Assembly: GCA_942492915.1 (NCBI GenBank) | Contig: OW818662.1 | Location: 1,860,001 to 1,924,000, forward strand | Origin: Turneriella sp942492915 | GTDB lineage: Bacteria > Spirochaetota > Leptospiria > Turneriellales > Turneriellaceae | Direction: 5' to 3' | Length of the DNA stretch: 64,000 nt | Made by a program: the position numbers and the translations under genes | Notes under the pieces: generated by a model | Seen by the model: the letters and a program-made list of their open reading frames with translations, nothing else | What the model was told of the DNA's origin: nothing | Database searches by the model: none | In this document: positions 1-7,908 of the stretch, piece by piece | Layout of the letters: the number at the start of each line of letters is the position of its first letter | Position numbering within the stretch: position 1 is the stretch's first letter

Positions 1-1
1 T

Positions 2-229
2 GTGACAGACGAATTTATCACCTTCGCCGTGGCAAACAACATCATTCCGGTGAGGATTGATTACTCCAACCCGACTGACGAACTCGACAAACTGGCGCGC
101 GAATATAACATACGCGGTTTACCCACTGTGGTACTCACCAAAGCCGACGGTGAACTGATTCACACACTGACCGGGTTCTACAGCAAAGAGTATACAATGC
201 GCGAACTTAAATCAGCTCTTAAAGATTGA
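2..229 (+). CDS. Thioredoxin-fold protein, C-terminal part (5' end outside window)
   Basis: The frame is open from the window edge, so the GTG at position 2 need not be the real start. The 75 visible residues look like the second half of a thioredoxin fold: a beta strand (IIPVRIDYS), a helix, then the cis-proline loop GLPTVVL, and a last strand and helix. The CxxC active site would lie upstream and cannot be seen. The spacing resembles the C-terminal domain of DsbD-type thiol:disulfide interchange proteins, but other thioredoxin-like proteins fit as well. It runs toward msrB and the two genes converge on a shared hairpin. Confidence 0.6.
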   Translation: MTDEFITFAVANNIIPVRIDYSNPTDELDKLAREYNIRGLPTVVLTKADGELIHTLTGFYSKEYTMRELKSALKD

Positions 230-248
230 TCCCGGCGGATCAATCTTT
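221..248. terminator. Hairpin between convergent genes
   Basis: A perfect 12-bp stem (AAAGATTGATCC, loop CGGC, GGATCAATCTTT) overlaps the last codons of the thioredoxin-like gene and ends just before the msrB stop. There is no long T run on either side, so its terminator role is inferred from the position between convergent genes. Confidence 0.5.
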
Positions 249-253
249 CAGCT

Positions 254-886
254 TTAACGCGCCGATTTGCCTTCAAACTTCAACGATACCGAGTTGATAC
301 AATACCGTAATCCTGTCGGCTTGGGCCCGTCGGTCGGGTGCGCAGATGACCTCGTGTCAGCCCCGACCTGTGGCCCTCGTGGCCCGTCGGTCGGGTGCGC
401 AGATGACCTCGTGTCAGCCCCGACCTGCGGCCCTCGTGGCCCGTCGTCAAATATATGACCCAGATGGCCGCCGCAGCGGGCGCAGCGGACCTCGGTGCGT
501 AACATGCCATGGCTTGAGTCAGCAATTTCTTCAACGTGCGCAGCGTCCAAAGGCAGGTAGAAGCTCGGCCACCCGGTGCCCGAATCAAATTTTGTGGCAG
601 AGCTGAAGAGCGGCAGTTTGCAGGCTGCGCAGAGATACGTGCCTTTTTCATGGTGGTCGTGGTATAAACCGGTGAAGGCACGCTCGGTACCCTGCCGCCG
701 CAGAACCTGAAACTGTTCGGCAGTCAGAACCTTCGCCCATTCGCTGTCGCTGCGCTGAATTTTTTTGATCTTCACGGCAACCGTCTTCTTTTCAGCAACT
801 GTGGCGGCGTCAGCAGGTCTTGCGCAGCTGCTGGCAGTGAGCCACGCCGCCAAAGCCAGGGTGTAAATCCGCATGTTTCGCATCAT
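254..886 (-). CDS. msrB: Lipoprotein peptide-methionine (R)-S-oxide reductase with in-frame repeat insertion
   Basis: MsrB reduces methionine-R-sulfoxide in proteins. Residues 1-21 form a signal with lipobox LTASSC (C21), so the enzyme is probably anchored in an envelope membrane. Zinc-binding pairs CAAC (C86, C89) and CARC (C135, C138) are present, and the catalytic cysteine is C196 in RYCINS. The family normally reads FDDGPKPTGLRYC at this point. Here two copies of a 19-residue unit beginning DGPRGPQVGADTR are inserted between FDDGP and KPTG, at about residues 148-185. The frame is kept and nothing else is lost, which lengthens the domain by 38 residues right before the catalytic cysteine. 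It is the last gene of a leftward run, 37 bp after gpsA. Whether the enzyme is still active cannot be told from sequence. Confidence 0.95.
   Translation of the reverse strand: MMRNMRIYTLALAAWLTASSCARPADAATVAEKKTVAVKIKKIQRSDSEWAKVLTAEQFQVLRRQGTERAFTGLYHDHHEKGTYLCAACKLPLFSSATKFDSGTGWPSFYLPLDAAHVEEIADSSHGMLRTEVRCARCGGHLGHIFDDGPRGPQVGADTRSSAHPTDGPRGPQVGADTRSSAHPTDGPKPTGLRYCINSVSLKFEGKSAR
324..446. repeat. 57-bp tandem palindromic repeat, 2 units plus 9 bp, inside msrB
   Basis: Unit 1 is 324-380 and unit 2 is 381-437. They differ at one base (T371 versus C428). A partial third copy of 9 bp (438-446) runs into the native gene. Each unit has an inner inverted repeat GGTCGGG...CCCGACC with a loop of about 22 nt, and an outer pair GGGCC/GGCCC. 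The length is a multiple of three and the reading frame on the minus strand stays open. The same 8 bp (GACGGGCC on the minus strand) stands at every junction. I found no other copy in this window. Confidence 0.9.
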
Positions 887-923
887 TGTTAGTCGCGGTA
901 ATGGCGCGATTGTTACGGGAAAT

Positions 924-1919
924 TTATTCGAATTTGATCGAACGGGCCATTAATTCTTTGATCGCCTCGGCTGCCGGTTTATTTTCATAGAGTATCCTGT
1001 ACACGGCAGTTGTAATCGGCATTTCAACGCCCAACGTTTGCGCGAGTTCGTAAGCGCTCTCGGTGGTGGGCACACCTTCGGCGACCATGCGCATCTCGCT
1101 CTGTATCTGCGCGAGCGACATACCAGAACCAAGTTTCAGACCGACGGTGCGGTTTCGCGAGAGGTCGCCCGTACAGGTCAGAACAAGGTCGCCCATGCCC
1201 GCGAGTCCCATGAACGAGATAGGTGTCGCACCGAGTTTCTCGCCCAATCTCGCAATTTCTGCCAGACCGCGCGTGATGATTGCCGCGCGCGTATTGCTGC
1301 CAAATTTTAAGCCATCGGCGATGCCAGTGGCGATTGCCATAACGTTCTTGAGCGCGCCGCCGAGTTCAACACCAATAACATCGGGAGTCGCATAGGCCCT
1401 GAAGTATTCGTTGTGAAAAACCTTCTGGATCTCGGGTAACCGGCTCGCATCATAACCCGCAATCGTAATTGCTGTGGGCATCTTGAGCGCCATCTCGCGC
1501 GCAAACGAAGGACCGCTCAGAAAAAACAGATTGCCCCTCTTCGCTTCGCCAAAAATCTGCTTGAAAAGTTCGCAGACGAGCAGATGCGTTTTCTTCTCGA
1601 TTCCTTTTGAAGCGACGACAATCGGGACACTGATCGTTTTTGCACGTTCGGCGGCTCCGTATACTTCGCGTATCGCTTGCGTGGGTGTCGCGCTGATAAT
1701 GAGTTCAGCGTGCGCGACTGCTGCCTCGAAGTCCGTTGTCACGTTGACGCTGTCGGGTAGCGTGATACCTTTGAGGTAGATAGTGTTTTCACGCTGTGTA
1801 CGTATCGCCTCAGCCGTATCGACGCTGTGGCTCCAAAGTAAAACTTCGTGCCCATTCTCAGCCACAAGTTTGGCAAGCGCCGTCCCGAATGAGCCGGCCC
1901 CGATAACTGCAATTCGCAT
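924..1919 (-). CDS. gpsA: Glycerol-3-phosphate dehydrogenase [NAD(P)+]
   Basis: Reduces dihydroxyacetone phosphate to sn-glycerol 3-phosphate, the backbone for phospholipid synthesis, in the cytoplasm. The N-terminus carries the Rossmann motif GAGSFGTALA (residues 8-17). GVELGGALKNVMAIA holds the catalytic lysine near K191, and the C-terminal helical domain (FMGLAGMGDLVLTC and ARSIKF at the end) is complete. The length of 331 aa is normal for the family. It lies between the Nudix gene and msrB in the same direction, 61 bp and 37 bp away, so cotranscription is likely. Nothing is missing. Confidence 0.96.
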   Translation of the reverse strand: MRIAVIGAGSFGTALAKLVAENGHEVLLWSHSVDTAEAIRTQRENTIYLKGITLPDSVNVTTDFEAAVAHAELIISATPTQAIREVYGAAERAKTISVPIVVASKGIEKKTHLLVCELFKQIFGEAKRGNLFFLSGPSFAREMALKMPTAITIAGYDASRLPEIQKVFHNEYFRAYATPDVIGVELGGALKNVMAIATGIADGLKFGSNTRAAIITRGLAEIARLGEKLGATPISFMGLAGMGDLVLTCTGDLSRNRTVGLKLGSGMSLAQIQSEMRMVAEGVPTTESAYELAQTLGVEMPITTAVYRILYENKPAAEAIKELMARSIKFE

Positions 1920-1980
1920 AACACCGTATGGGAGGCAGTCGCTCCCGCGGCAACTGAGATTTATTGCCCTTGAAGACGGC

Positions 1981-2481
1981 TCAGAATTTTTCGAAGAATC
2001 CCAATGCGAGAAGGGTTTTTCCGTCGCTGATTTTGCCGTTTTTCACCATGCGCGAAAGTTCGCTCTGGCTGAACGCCTTCTTGTTCGAGAAGACCTCATC
2101 GTCGTCATGCTGCGCCGTGGCTTCGCTCAGTTGCCGCGCTGCAAAAAGGTGCAGCACCTCAGTCGAAAAGCTGATGGCGGGGTGATACTGCAGTTGTTTT
2201 TTCCAATGGCGCGCCGCAAAACCAGCTTCTTCAGCAAGTTCACGTTTCGCACACTGCAGAATTGTTTCATTATTCTTTTTTTTGCCGGCCGGAATCTCCC
2301 ACGATTTGGCCCCTGAACCGAGGCGGTACTGCTCGACAAGCCAGAGGTACAGCTTTTTGGAGCGCAACTTTTCCACAGCCATGATCGCCGCAGCATGGGG
2401 ATATTGCAGCAAAGGTTTCTCGCCAAATTTCGTCTTAACCAGGGTAAATGAAATCTCTTTGTCGCGGTAGAGTACTTTCAC
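1981..2481 (-). CDS. Nudix hydrolase, ADP-ribose pyrophosphatase-like
   Basis: A Nudix box is present from G66: G, five residues, E72, seven residues, then RELAEEAGF (residues 80-88). This matches the GX5EX7REUXEEXGU consensus that binds the catalytic metal. The preceding WEIPAG is typical of ADP-sugar pyrophosphatases of the NudF type. The 166-residue length is slightly short for that group. The start ATG overlaps the stop of the phosphohexomutase gene by 4 bp (ATGA), implying translational coupling. The substrate cannot be fixed from sequence; ADP-ribose is the first guess. Confidence 0.85.
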   Translation of the reverse strand: MKVLYRDKEISFTLVKTKFGEKPLLQYPHAAAIMAVEKLRSKKLYLWLVEQYRLGSGAKSWEIPAGKKKNNETILQCAKRELAEEAGFAARHWKKQLQYHPAISFSTEVLHLFAARQLSEATAQHDDDEVFSNKKAFSQSELSRMVKNGKISDGKTLLALGFFEKF

Positions 2482-3827
2482 AGGCCCAACCCCGCGATCA
2501 GCGAATCGACTTCTGGCTTTGTTGAGGCCTCAGCGATAATTCGCACCAGTGGTTCAGTATTGGATGAGCGCAGGTGAATCCACGCTTTATTACCGTACAG
2601 GGTTTTGCCGCTGAGATGGTAACCGTCGGTTGTGTCGACAACGGCATCTGCAAGCAGCGACTTTGCGCGACCGACTGCGAGCGCCATGCTGTCAGGGCTG
2701 ATATTGTGCGCCACGCGTTTCACCATCACCGTTGCGGGTATACTTTCGACGTGGTATGAAAGCGGATACCTGCCTGACCCCATGAGAGACAGAACGTGCG
2801 CCATGCCTGCGAGCGCGTCGCGTCCGAATGATGGAATGCGCGCGTCGATAACGCCGCCATTGCCTTCGCCGCCAAACGGCGCGCGCAGCTTTTGCATCTT
2901 TTCGACAACGTTGGCTTCACCTACGGCCGATCTCACGAGGCGCGACTGCCGCATTTCAGTTGCATGCTCGCTGAGCATCGATGTCGACAGATTCACGACC
3001 ACTGTGGTACGCGGTTTTACCGCCGCAAGAATTGCCAGGGGTAGCGAATACTCTTCACCGATTGCGCGGCCCGTCTCGTCGACAATCGACAGCCGGTCAG
3101 CATCGGGATCAAATGCGAACCCGGCATCGGCTTTAAATTTTTTCACCGCTGCGGCGAGTTTCTTCAGCGCAGGCGCCGTCGGCTCGGGTGGACGCGGAAA
3201 TTCAGAGGTCTCTTCAAGGTGAATTGCTTCGCACCTGACGTTCAACCGCTTCAAGAGTGCCACGGCAATTTCGCCCCCGCAGGAGCCGACAGGGTCGATC
3301 ACGACCTTAAGCCTGCGTTTCGGCTTCTTAATGACGCGAAGCATAGAATCGACATGCAACGAAATTGCCGCCGCGTGCGCGTCAACGAGCCGTCCCTGTT
3401 TGCGGTAATCACCCCATTCGGGTGTCGCGCCAAGCGCATCGACGAAACGGCGGTTGTCTTCTGCGTCGAAGAAAAATCCCCCTTTCTTGATGAATTTCAG
3501 CGCATTGTACGTTGCGGGGTTATGCGATGCGCTCACCATCAGGCCGCCAGCAAATTTCTTTGCATTAACGTACGCTTTGATCGTCGGTGTCGGCACCAGC
3601 CCCAGATCAAACACGTCGCGGCCAAGCAACGTCAGCACGCCAGAGGCAATGCGGAGCAGTCCTGGCCCGGTTGCGCGTGCGTCCCGGGCAATCGCTACCG
3701 GCCCCGCAGGCAGCACAGCGGCAAACGCGCGTACAAAATTGACCCACTGGTCGGGGGCGATGTCGTCAGGGTACACGCCCCTCAGGCCCGATATCGAAAA
3801 TTTGAGCGTCGCGGAATTCAGATTCAT
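2478..3827 (-). CDS. Phosphohexomutase (phosphoglucosamine/phosphomannomutase family)
   Basis: Alpha-D-phosphohexomutase family, 449 aa, interconverting sugar 1- and 6-phosphates. The phosphoserine loop MVSASHNP (catalytic S101) is preceded by PTPTI, the metal loop is DPDADR (240-245), the sugar loop is GEGNGGVID, and the C-terminal phosphate-binding segment is RSSNTEPLVRIIAE. Opening with KFSISGLRG fits GlmM-type or archaeal-type phosphoglucosamine mutases, but the choice between glucosamine and mannose is not certain. I chose the ATG at 3827 because it overlaps the stop of the upstream membrane gene as ATGA; a longer frame starts at 3911. It overlaps the Nudix gene by 4 bp downstream. Confidence 0.88.
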   Translation of the reverse strand: MNLNSATLKFSISGLRGVYPDDIAPDQWVNFVRAFAAVLPAGPVAIARDARATGPGLLRIASGVLTLLGRDVFDLGLVPTPTIKAYVNAKKFAGGLMVSASHNPATYNALKFIKKGGFFFDAEDNRRFVDALGATPEWGDYRKQGRLVDAHAAAISLHVDSMLRVIKKPKRRLKVVIDPVGSCGGEIAVALLKRLNVRCEAIHLEETSEFPRPPEPTAPALKKLAAAVKKFKADAGFAFDPDADRLSIVDETGRAIGEEYSLPLAILAAVKPRTTVVVNLSTSMLSEHATEMRQSRLVRSAVGEANVVEKMQKLRAPFGGEGNGGVIDARIPSFGRDALAGMAHVLSLMGSGRYPLSYHVESIPATVMVKRVAHNISPDSMALAVGRAKSLLADAVVDTTDGYHLSGKTLYGNKAWIHLRSSNTEPLVRIIAEASTKPEVDSLIAGLGL

Positions 3828-4141
3828 TGCAGTTCTCCATAGATCTGCTTGCGGTCGTCTGCGATCTTGTCTCGAAATTGTTTTGACCGGTAGGTTGTGT
3901 AGAGCGTACAAAAAAGATTGAGCGCGAAACCGAGAAGAAAAACCGCGCAGGCCAGCAAGAATACGCCCCGTGTCACAACTTCATGGGCGCTGCGCTCTTC
4001 GAGAATGATCGCGCGGTATAAGAAGAAGCCGATCACCGGCAGCGCCAACAGCGCAGCCCAATAACCGGTCAGGGGCAAGAGTGCCAACATTAGCAGAATA
4101 ACCAGATAGACAATAAGCGCAATGCGGAGCGTTCGTTTCAA
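3824..4141 (-). CDS. Small membrane protein of unknown function
   Basis: About 106 residues with three predicted membrane segments: LIVYLVILLMLALLPLTGYW, then ALLALPVIGFFLYRA, then VFLLACAVFLLGFALNLF. A charged tail follows (RSKQFRDKIADDRKQ). I prefer the TTG start at 4141, which lies 4 nt after the upstream stop with GAGGAG about 10 nt before it; an ATG at 4186 would overlap the upstream gene by about 40 bp. The stop overlaps the mutase start. I do not recognise the family. The tight packing suggests coexpression with the cell-envelope and sugar genes around it. Confidence 0.7.
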   Translation of the reverse strand: MKRTLRIALIVYLVILLMLALLPLTGYWAALLALPVIGFFLYRAIILEERSAHEVVTRGVFLLACAVFLLGFALNLFCTLYTTYRSKQFRDKIADDRKQIYGELQ

Positions 4142-4145
4142 GGCG

Positions 4146-4610
4146 TTATTTCTCCTCAGGTGCAGCCGGCTTGGGGTCGCTATCACCTTCTACCGAAATC
4201 TGAACAGCCCCCTGTTCGGGTGCGTTCACTGTCTCAGCTACCGCTGGGGCGCTTTCACCTGCAACCGGCAGGCTGATTTTTTTGGGTTTATCGATGAAGC
4301 CATTGGCGATCAGAATCTGCCTGATGCCGTGAACAACAGATGAAGAGTCTTCTGGGCGCTCGTTCGGCAGAGTGATCACGGCAAAAATGCCGAGACTCAT
4401 GATGAAGAACAGTGTCTGCAGAATTAAATTAAGTGTCGCAGATACCGGTAGCTTTTTTGCTGCCTTTTGCCGCCGAAAATGCCAGAGCGCAACGACGAGC
4501 GCGATGAGGCAGACGGCCATGGCAGGTATATTGATGATAACCGGCGTGAATAGCTGTATTACGAGCGCAATGAGCGCAACCGCAAAAAGCAAAATATTGA
4601 CAAGCAGCAC
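4146..4610 (-). CDS. Membrane protein of unknown function
   Basis: The frame contains hydrophobic stretches (LLVNILLFAVALIALVIQLF, then a segment ending CLIALVVALWHF, then a third ending SLGIFAVITL) and a soluble C-terminus rich in P, A and E (residues after NGFIDKPKKI) that ends PKPAAPEEK. The start is uncertain. The frame is open upstream to 4826, but that part lies on top of the outer-membrane gene and looks like a shadow (R- and W-rich). The GTG at 4610 is the first good start after the upstream stop at 4684, though no clear ribosome-binding site precedes it. No family recognised. Confidence 0.6.
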   Translation of the reverse strand: MLLVNILLFAVALIALVIQLFTPVIINIPAMAVCLIALVVALWHFRRQKAAKKLPVSATLNLILQTLFFIMSLGIFAVITLPNERPEDSSSVVHGIRQILIANGFIDKPKKISLPVAGESAPAVAETVNAPEQGAVQISVEGDSDPKPAAPEEK

Positions 4611-4683
4611 GGGAAAATCTGCGAAACGCAGAGTCGTCGTCCATCGCGAAAATAAAAAGGAGAAAGTGCAAAAATGCCTGCTG

Positions 4684-5577
4684 TCAGAAATTGTACGAAG
4701 TCGCCAGTCCCACCAGAATAATATCGAAGGTATCCGAATTGCCGAGCGGATTGACCGCATTACCCGATTGCCGTTTCCCTTTGGCAGTTGCAGAAGAGGT
4801 AAATGAATATGTAGTGATGCTCGCATACCCGCGAAATGAAACGTGCTCGTTCACTTTGTAGCCTATACGAAGGTCTCCTGCGAGCAGAGTGTAGTTTGAG
4901 GAATCAAAGCCCGGCGAAAAAGCCGCGCCGATGCGCAACTTTCGCTCTGCGAGAATCAGCGTCAGGCCGCCCGAAGCAGAATAGATCGAGTAAGGAGTGT
5001 TGTTCGTGCTGAATTCTGATCTGACATAGCTTGCCGTAACCGGAAGCTCGATCCAGCTTGCGGGTGTCGCTGTGACGTCGAGAGCCAGGGCAGATGTATT
5101 CGCGCCGATAGCCCTACCTGTCGTGGGAAAAACATAGTCGCGCGTACTGTATGATGCGTCACCGCCGAAGCGCACCCAGTTGAAGCCAAAATACTCAAGC
5201 GCGAGCGCCCCTTCGTGTTCTGCATAACTGTTTTCACCGAGTCGAAACGTGTATTCTGCATCGAGGTTCAGACTCTCGAGAATATCCCAGCTGAGGCCCG
5301 GCGAGACACCGGTCATGGATTGTTTGGCGATGCCGCCGAGACCATCATAAAGCAAACGGCCCTGGGTGTGCTGAAAATCCGCCCTGAAATGCAATGGCTC
5401 GCTCAACTGGTAGCCGATGCCGGCAGAGGGGCCATAGAATACCGTTTCAGCGTTGTTGCCGCCGCTGTAGAGGTAAGTGCCGCTGAGGCTTGCAGACGCA
5501 TCGAAATCCTGCGCTTCTGCGCGTAGCACCTGACCGACCAACAAAAACAAGAGAAAATAACGTGTTAACGCGTGCAT
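4684..5577 (-). CDS. Outer-membrane beta-barrel protein, putative
   Basis: 297 residues. A signal peptide (about 1-22, ending VLRAEAQ) is followed by alternating polar/aromatic stretches typical of beta strands, such as LHFRADFQHTQGRL, LNLDAEYTFRLG and VSFRGYASITTY. The last residue is phenylalanine (LATSYNF), the usual C-terminal signal of outer-membrane barrels. Length and strand pattern suggest 10-14 strands. It appears to head the leftward run of envelope and metabolic genes. The exact function is not visible; nothing identifies a ligand. Confidence 0.8.
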   Translation of the reverse strand: MHALTRYFLLFLLVGQVLRAEAQDFDASASLSGTYLYSGGNNAETVFYGPSAGIGYQLSEPLHFRADFQHTQGRLLYDGLGGIAKQSMTGVSPGLSWDILESLNLDAEYTFRLGENSYAEHEGALALEYFGFNWVRFGGDASYSTRDYVFPTTGRAIGANTSALALDVTATPASWIELPVTASYVRSEFSTNNTPYSIYSASGGLTLILAERKLRIGAAFSPGFDSSNYTLLAGDLRIGYKVNEHVSFRGYASITTYSFTSSATAKGKRQSGNAVNPLGNSDTFDIILVGLATSYNF

Positions 5578-5591
5578 ATAGGAGGGGTATC

Positions 5592-5632
5592 AAAAAATGC
5601 GCTTCTGGCTGCCCTTACGGGCGGCCAGAAGC
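5592..5632 (-). terminator. Rho-independent terminator
   Basis: On the minus strand a 14-bp stem (GCTTCTGGCCGCCC / GGGCAGCCAGAAGC, one wobble, GTAA loop) is followed by a T-rich tract. It ends the small basic protein gene at 5643 and separates it from the outer-membrane gene. Confidence 0.85.
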
Positions 5633-5642
5633 ACAGGCGGCT

Positions 5643-5906
5643 TCAGTTGGCGTGCTTGCCTTTGTTCTGTTTACGGCGCTCTTCGCGCTTCGCTTTCTGT
5701 TCGGCACGACGCTCTTCGCGCTGCTTGCGGTGCTCCCGCTTGCGTTCCATGCGCTTCTCAGCATTTTCTTTCGCCCGCTCGTTTGCATTGCTTGAAGGGC
5801 CGTTCGGACCACCCGCCGCTGCTGGTTTTTCAGACCCTGTATCTTCTGCGAAAGTACCTGTGAAAGTTGCGAAGGCTAACGCCATCGCGATAAGAATTTT
5901 GTTCAT
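5643..5906 (-). CDS. Small secreted, highly charged helical protein
   Basis: 88 residues. The signal peptide MNKILIAMALAFATFTGTFA begins at an ATG (5906) with AAGGAG six nucleotides upstream. A short G/P/S/N linker follows, then about 50 residues made almost only of K, R, E, Q and A (for example ERKREHRKQREERRAEQKAK), predicted to form one long helix. It is exported to the periplasm or surface. Similar low-complexity proteins occur widely, so homology would be hard to assign. It has its own terminator downstream and stands alone between thiolase and the outer-membrane gene. Confidence 0.75.
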   Translation of the reverse strand: MNKILIAMALAFATFTGTFAEDTGSEKPAAAGGPNGPSSNANERAKENAEKRMERKREHRKQREERRAEQKAKREERRKQNKGKHAN

Positions 5907-5987
5907 ATTGCTCCTTGCTTCGATTGCCCAGCATACCACATTGGGTATCTGTACGTATGATACGCTTTTACTTCACGCTGCGGCCAT

Positions 5988-6016
5988 AAAAAAGCCCGGC
6001 ACGAGGTGCCGGGCTT
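5988..6016 (-). terminator. Rho-independent terminator of thiolase gene
   Basis: Stem AAGCCCGGCAC / GTGCCGGGCTT with a 3-nt loop, followed on the minus strand by a run of T's. It lies 35 bp after the thiolase stop. Confidence 0.9.
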
Positions 6017-6050
6017 GGTGCGCCGCAAACCTTCGTTTGCTGAAAAGTAT

Positions 6051-7292
6051 TTAGCCGTCTACACGCTCCACAATCGTCGCGATGCCCATTCCCGCGCCGA
6101 TGCACAATGTGATCAGTGCATAACGCGCTTTGCGGCGTTCGAGTTCGTCGACCGCCGTGCCCAGAAGAATTGCCCCTGTGCCACCGAGCGGATGACCTAA
6201 CGCGATAGATCCGCCGTTGACGTTGATCTTCTCAGATGGAATGTTCAACTGTTTCTGTACGTAGAGCGGAACAGCTGCGAAAGCCTCGTTAATTTCCCAA
6301 AGGTCGATATCCTCAACTTTGAGGCCTGCCTTCTCGAGCGCCTTCTTTGACGCCGACACGGGACCTGTGAGCATGATCGTTGGCTCTTCGCCCGAAACCG
6401 CCGTCGCGACAATGCGCGCGCGCTTTTTCAGGCCGTGCTCCTTCACCGCTTTTTCAGATGCGAGCAAGACTACACCAGCACCGTCGACCACACCCGACGC
6501 GTTGCCGCCGCCGTGAATGTGATTGATTTTGCCAAGCTCAGGGTACGTTTTCAGCGCCATTGCGTCGAAAACTTTTTCACCGACCCCGCGAAACAGCGCC
6601 GGCATGCGTGACAGATAGGCGAAATCCCATTTTGCATTCGGGTATTCGTCTTTATCCACCACGCTGCCGTCGTCTTTTTTCACGGGAACAATCGAGTTGT
6701 TAAATCGACCGTCTTTAATCGCCTCGTCTGCTTTTTTCTGCGACGACGCCGCGAACTGGTCAGCCTCTTCGCGCGTGATATTGTATTTCGTCGCGATAAT
6801 ATCAGCCGAAATGCCCTGCGGTACAAGGTTGTATTGCGCAGCAATTTTCGGATTCCCTATCGACATACCGGTCGCCATGTTTTCTTCGGTCACCTCGCCT
6901 GCGTCCGAACCCATTTTGCAACGGCTCATCGATTCAACGCCGCCCGCGACGACCAGGTCAAAATTACCGCTCTGTATGAATGCCGCCGCGTCGTTCACTG
7001 CCTGAAGGCCCGAACCGCAAAAACGGTTAACAGTGTAGCCCGGCACATCCTGTGGCCAGTGCGCTGCGAGCACGCCATAGCGCGCAATACATGCCGCCTG
7101 GTCACCCACCTGCGTTACGCAACCGAGAATCACATCGTCGACCTTGTCGATTTTGAGTGATTTGTTGCGTTTGGGCAACTCATTCAAAAGACCAGCGACG
7201 AGCTCTTGAGGATGTACATCTGCGAGAGAACCTCTTTTATTGCCGCGCGCGCGCGGCGTTCGAATTGCATCGACTACATATGCTTCAGCCAT
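6051..7292 (-). CDS. Thiolase (acetyl-CoA C-acyltransferase)
   Basis: Condenses or cleaves acyl-CoA with CoA; cytoplasmic, in fatty acid oxidation or acetoacetyl-CoA formation. The nucleophile is C92 in NRFCGSGLQAV. The family blocks NEAFAAVPLYV, GGSIALGHPLGGTGA and the acid-base cysteine in LCIGAGMG are all present. Start at ATG 7292 (MAEAYVVDAIRTP), where family homology begins, with an AGGCAGG-like site upstream; the frame runs open further but without similarity. 413 aa is normal. The context holds an acyl-CoA dehydrogenase 4 kb away and an acyltransferase, which favours beta-oxidation (FadA-like), but biosynthetic and degradative thiolases are hard to separate. Confidence 0.93.
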   Translation of the reverse strand: MAEAYVVDAIRTPRARGNKRGSLADVHPQELVAGLLNELPKRNKSLKIDKVDDVILGCVTQVGDQAACIARYGVLAAHWPQDVPGYTVNRFCGSGLQAVNDAAAFIQSGNFDLVVAGGVESMSRCKMGSDAGEVTEENMATGMSIGNPKIAAQYNLVPQGISADIIATKYNITREEADQFAASSQKKADEAIKDGRFNNSIVPVKKDDGSVVDKDEYPNAKWDFAYLSRMPALFRGVGEKVFDAMALKTYPELGKINHIHGGGNASGVVDGAGVVLLASEKAVKEHGLKKRARIVATAVSGEEPTIMLTGPVSASKKALEKAGLKVEDIDLWEINEAFAAVPLYVQKQLNIPSEKINVNGGSIALGHPLGGTGAILLGTAVDELERRKARYALITLCIGAGMGIATIVERVDG

Positions 7293-7442
7293 AGATTCAA
7301 CCTGCCTTAACGTGCATATACACGTTAGTACCTGTTTTGAGCAGTCAGGCGCCGTGTAAACTAAAAATGCGTCGATGGGCGTCGACGCGTTACTGCCGCT
7401 GTAAAGCGCTTGCATGGCCCGCAGGCGATTCTTACCTAGCCT

Positions 7443-7847
7443 ATGCTGCAAAACTTTCCCGTCCTGTATTATCTGCTCGCGTCCGTGCTGCTTTACTGGT
7501 TGATGCTGCTTTTCGCGAGCCTCTACCACGCCAAAGGCTGGACATGGCCTGGCATGGTGCTCGCAGTCGGCAGCCGCGACAAAATGCCCGAGCGCACGCT
7601 CATGATGGCCCGCGCTGATCGGGCCGCTAAAAACATGGCGGAAAACCTGCTGATCTTCGCAATCGTCACCCTCACCGCAGTCATCGTCGGCGCCCCGCGC
7701 GAGACGACGCTGCTCGGCGGGCAGATTTTCTTCACCGCGCGCCTCATCTATTGGCCGCTGTACCTTTCTGGTGTGAAATACGTAAGAACACTTATTTGGG
7801 CTGTTGCCCTCGGCGGGGTTGCCATCATCGCTTCGGCATTCTTCTGA
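7443..7847 (+). CDS. MAPEG family membrane protein
   Basis: 134 residues with four predicted membrane helices (YYLLASVLLYWLMLLFASLY, ENLLIFAIVTLTAVIVGA, a segment before ARLIYWPLYLSG, and IWAVALGGVAIIASAFF). The charged loop before RAAKNMAENLLIF and the ARLIYWPLYL segment are typical of bacterial MAPEG proteins (membrane-associated, eicosanoid and glutathione metabolism superfamily). It is divergent from thiolase, with 150 bp between them holding both promoters. Its catalytic role is unknown; many bacterial members are uncharacterised. Confidence 0.8.
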   Translation: MLQNFPVLYYLLASVLLYWLMLLFASLYHAKGWTWPGMVLAVGSRDKMPERTLMMARADRAAKNMAENLLIFAIVTLTAVIVGAPRETTLLGGQIFFTARLIYWPLYLSGVKYVRTLIWAVALGGVAIIASAFF

Positions 7848-7908
7848 GGCTGAAAGCCACTTGATTTTTCGGGTCTATGGTTTCGGCCGCCAGCTTCTCG
7901 CGCGGGGC

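Noticed and set aside
267..681. Open frames on both strands across the msrB repeat
   Set aside because: They arise because a 57-bp repeat keeps every frame periodic; the msrB frame explains the region and the others have no family features.
4610..4826. Longer version of the small membrane protein, overlapping the outer-membrane gene by 140 bp
   Set aside because: Residues are R/W-rich and typical of an out-of-frame shadow; the outer-membrane gene is well supported.
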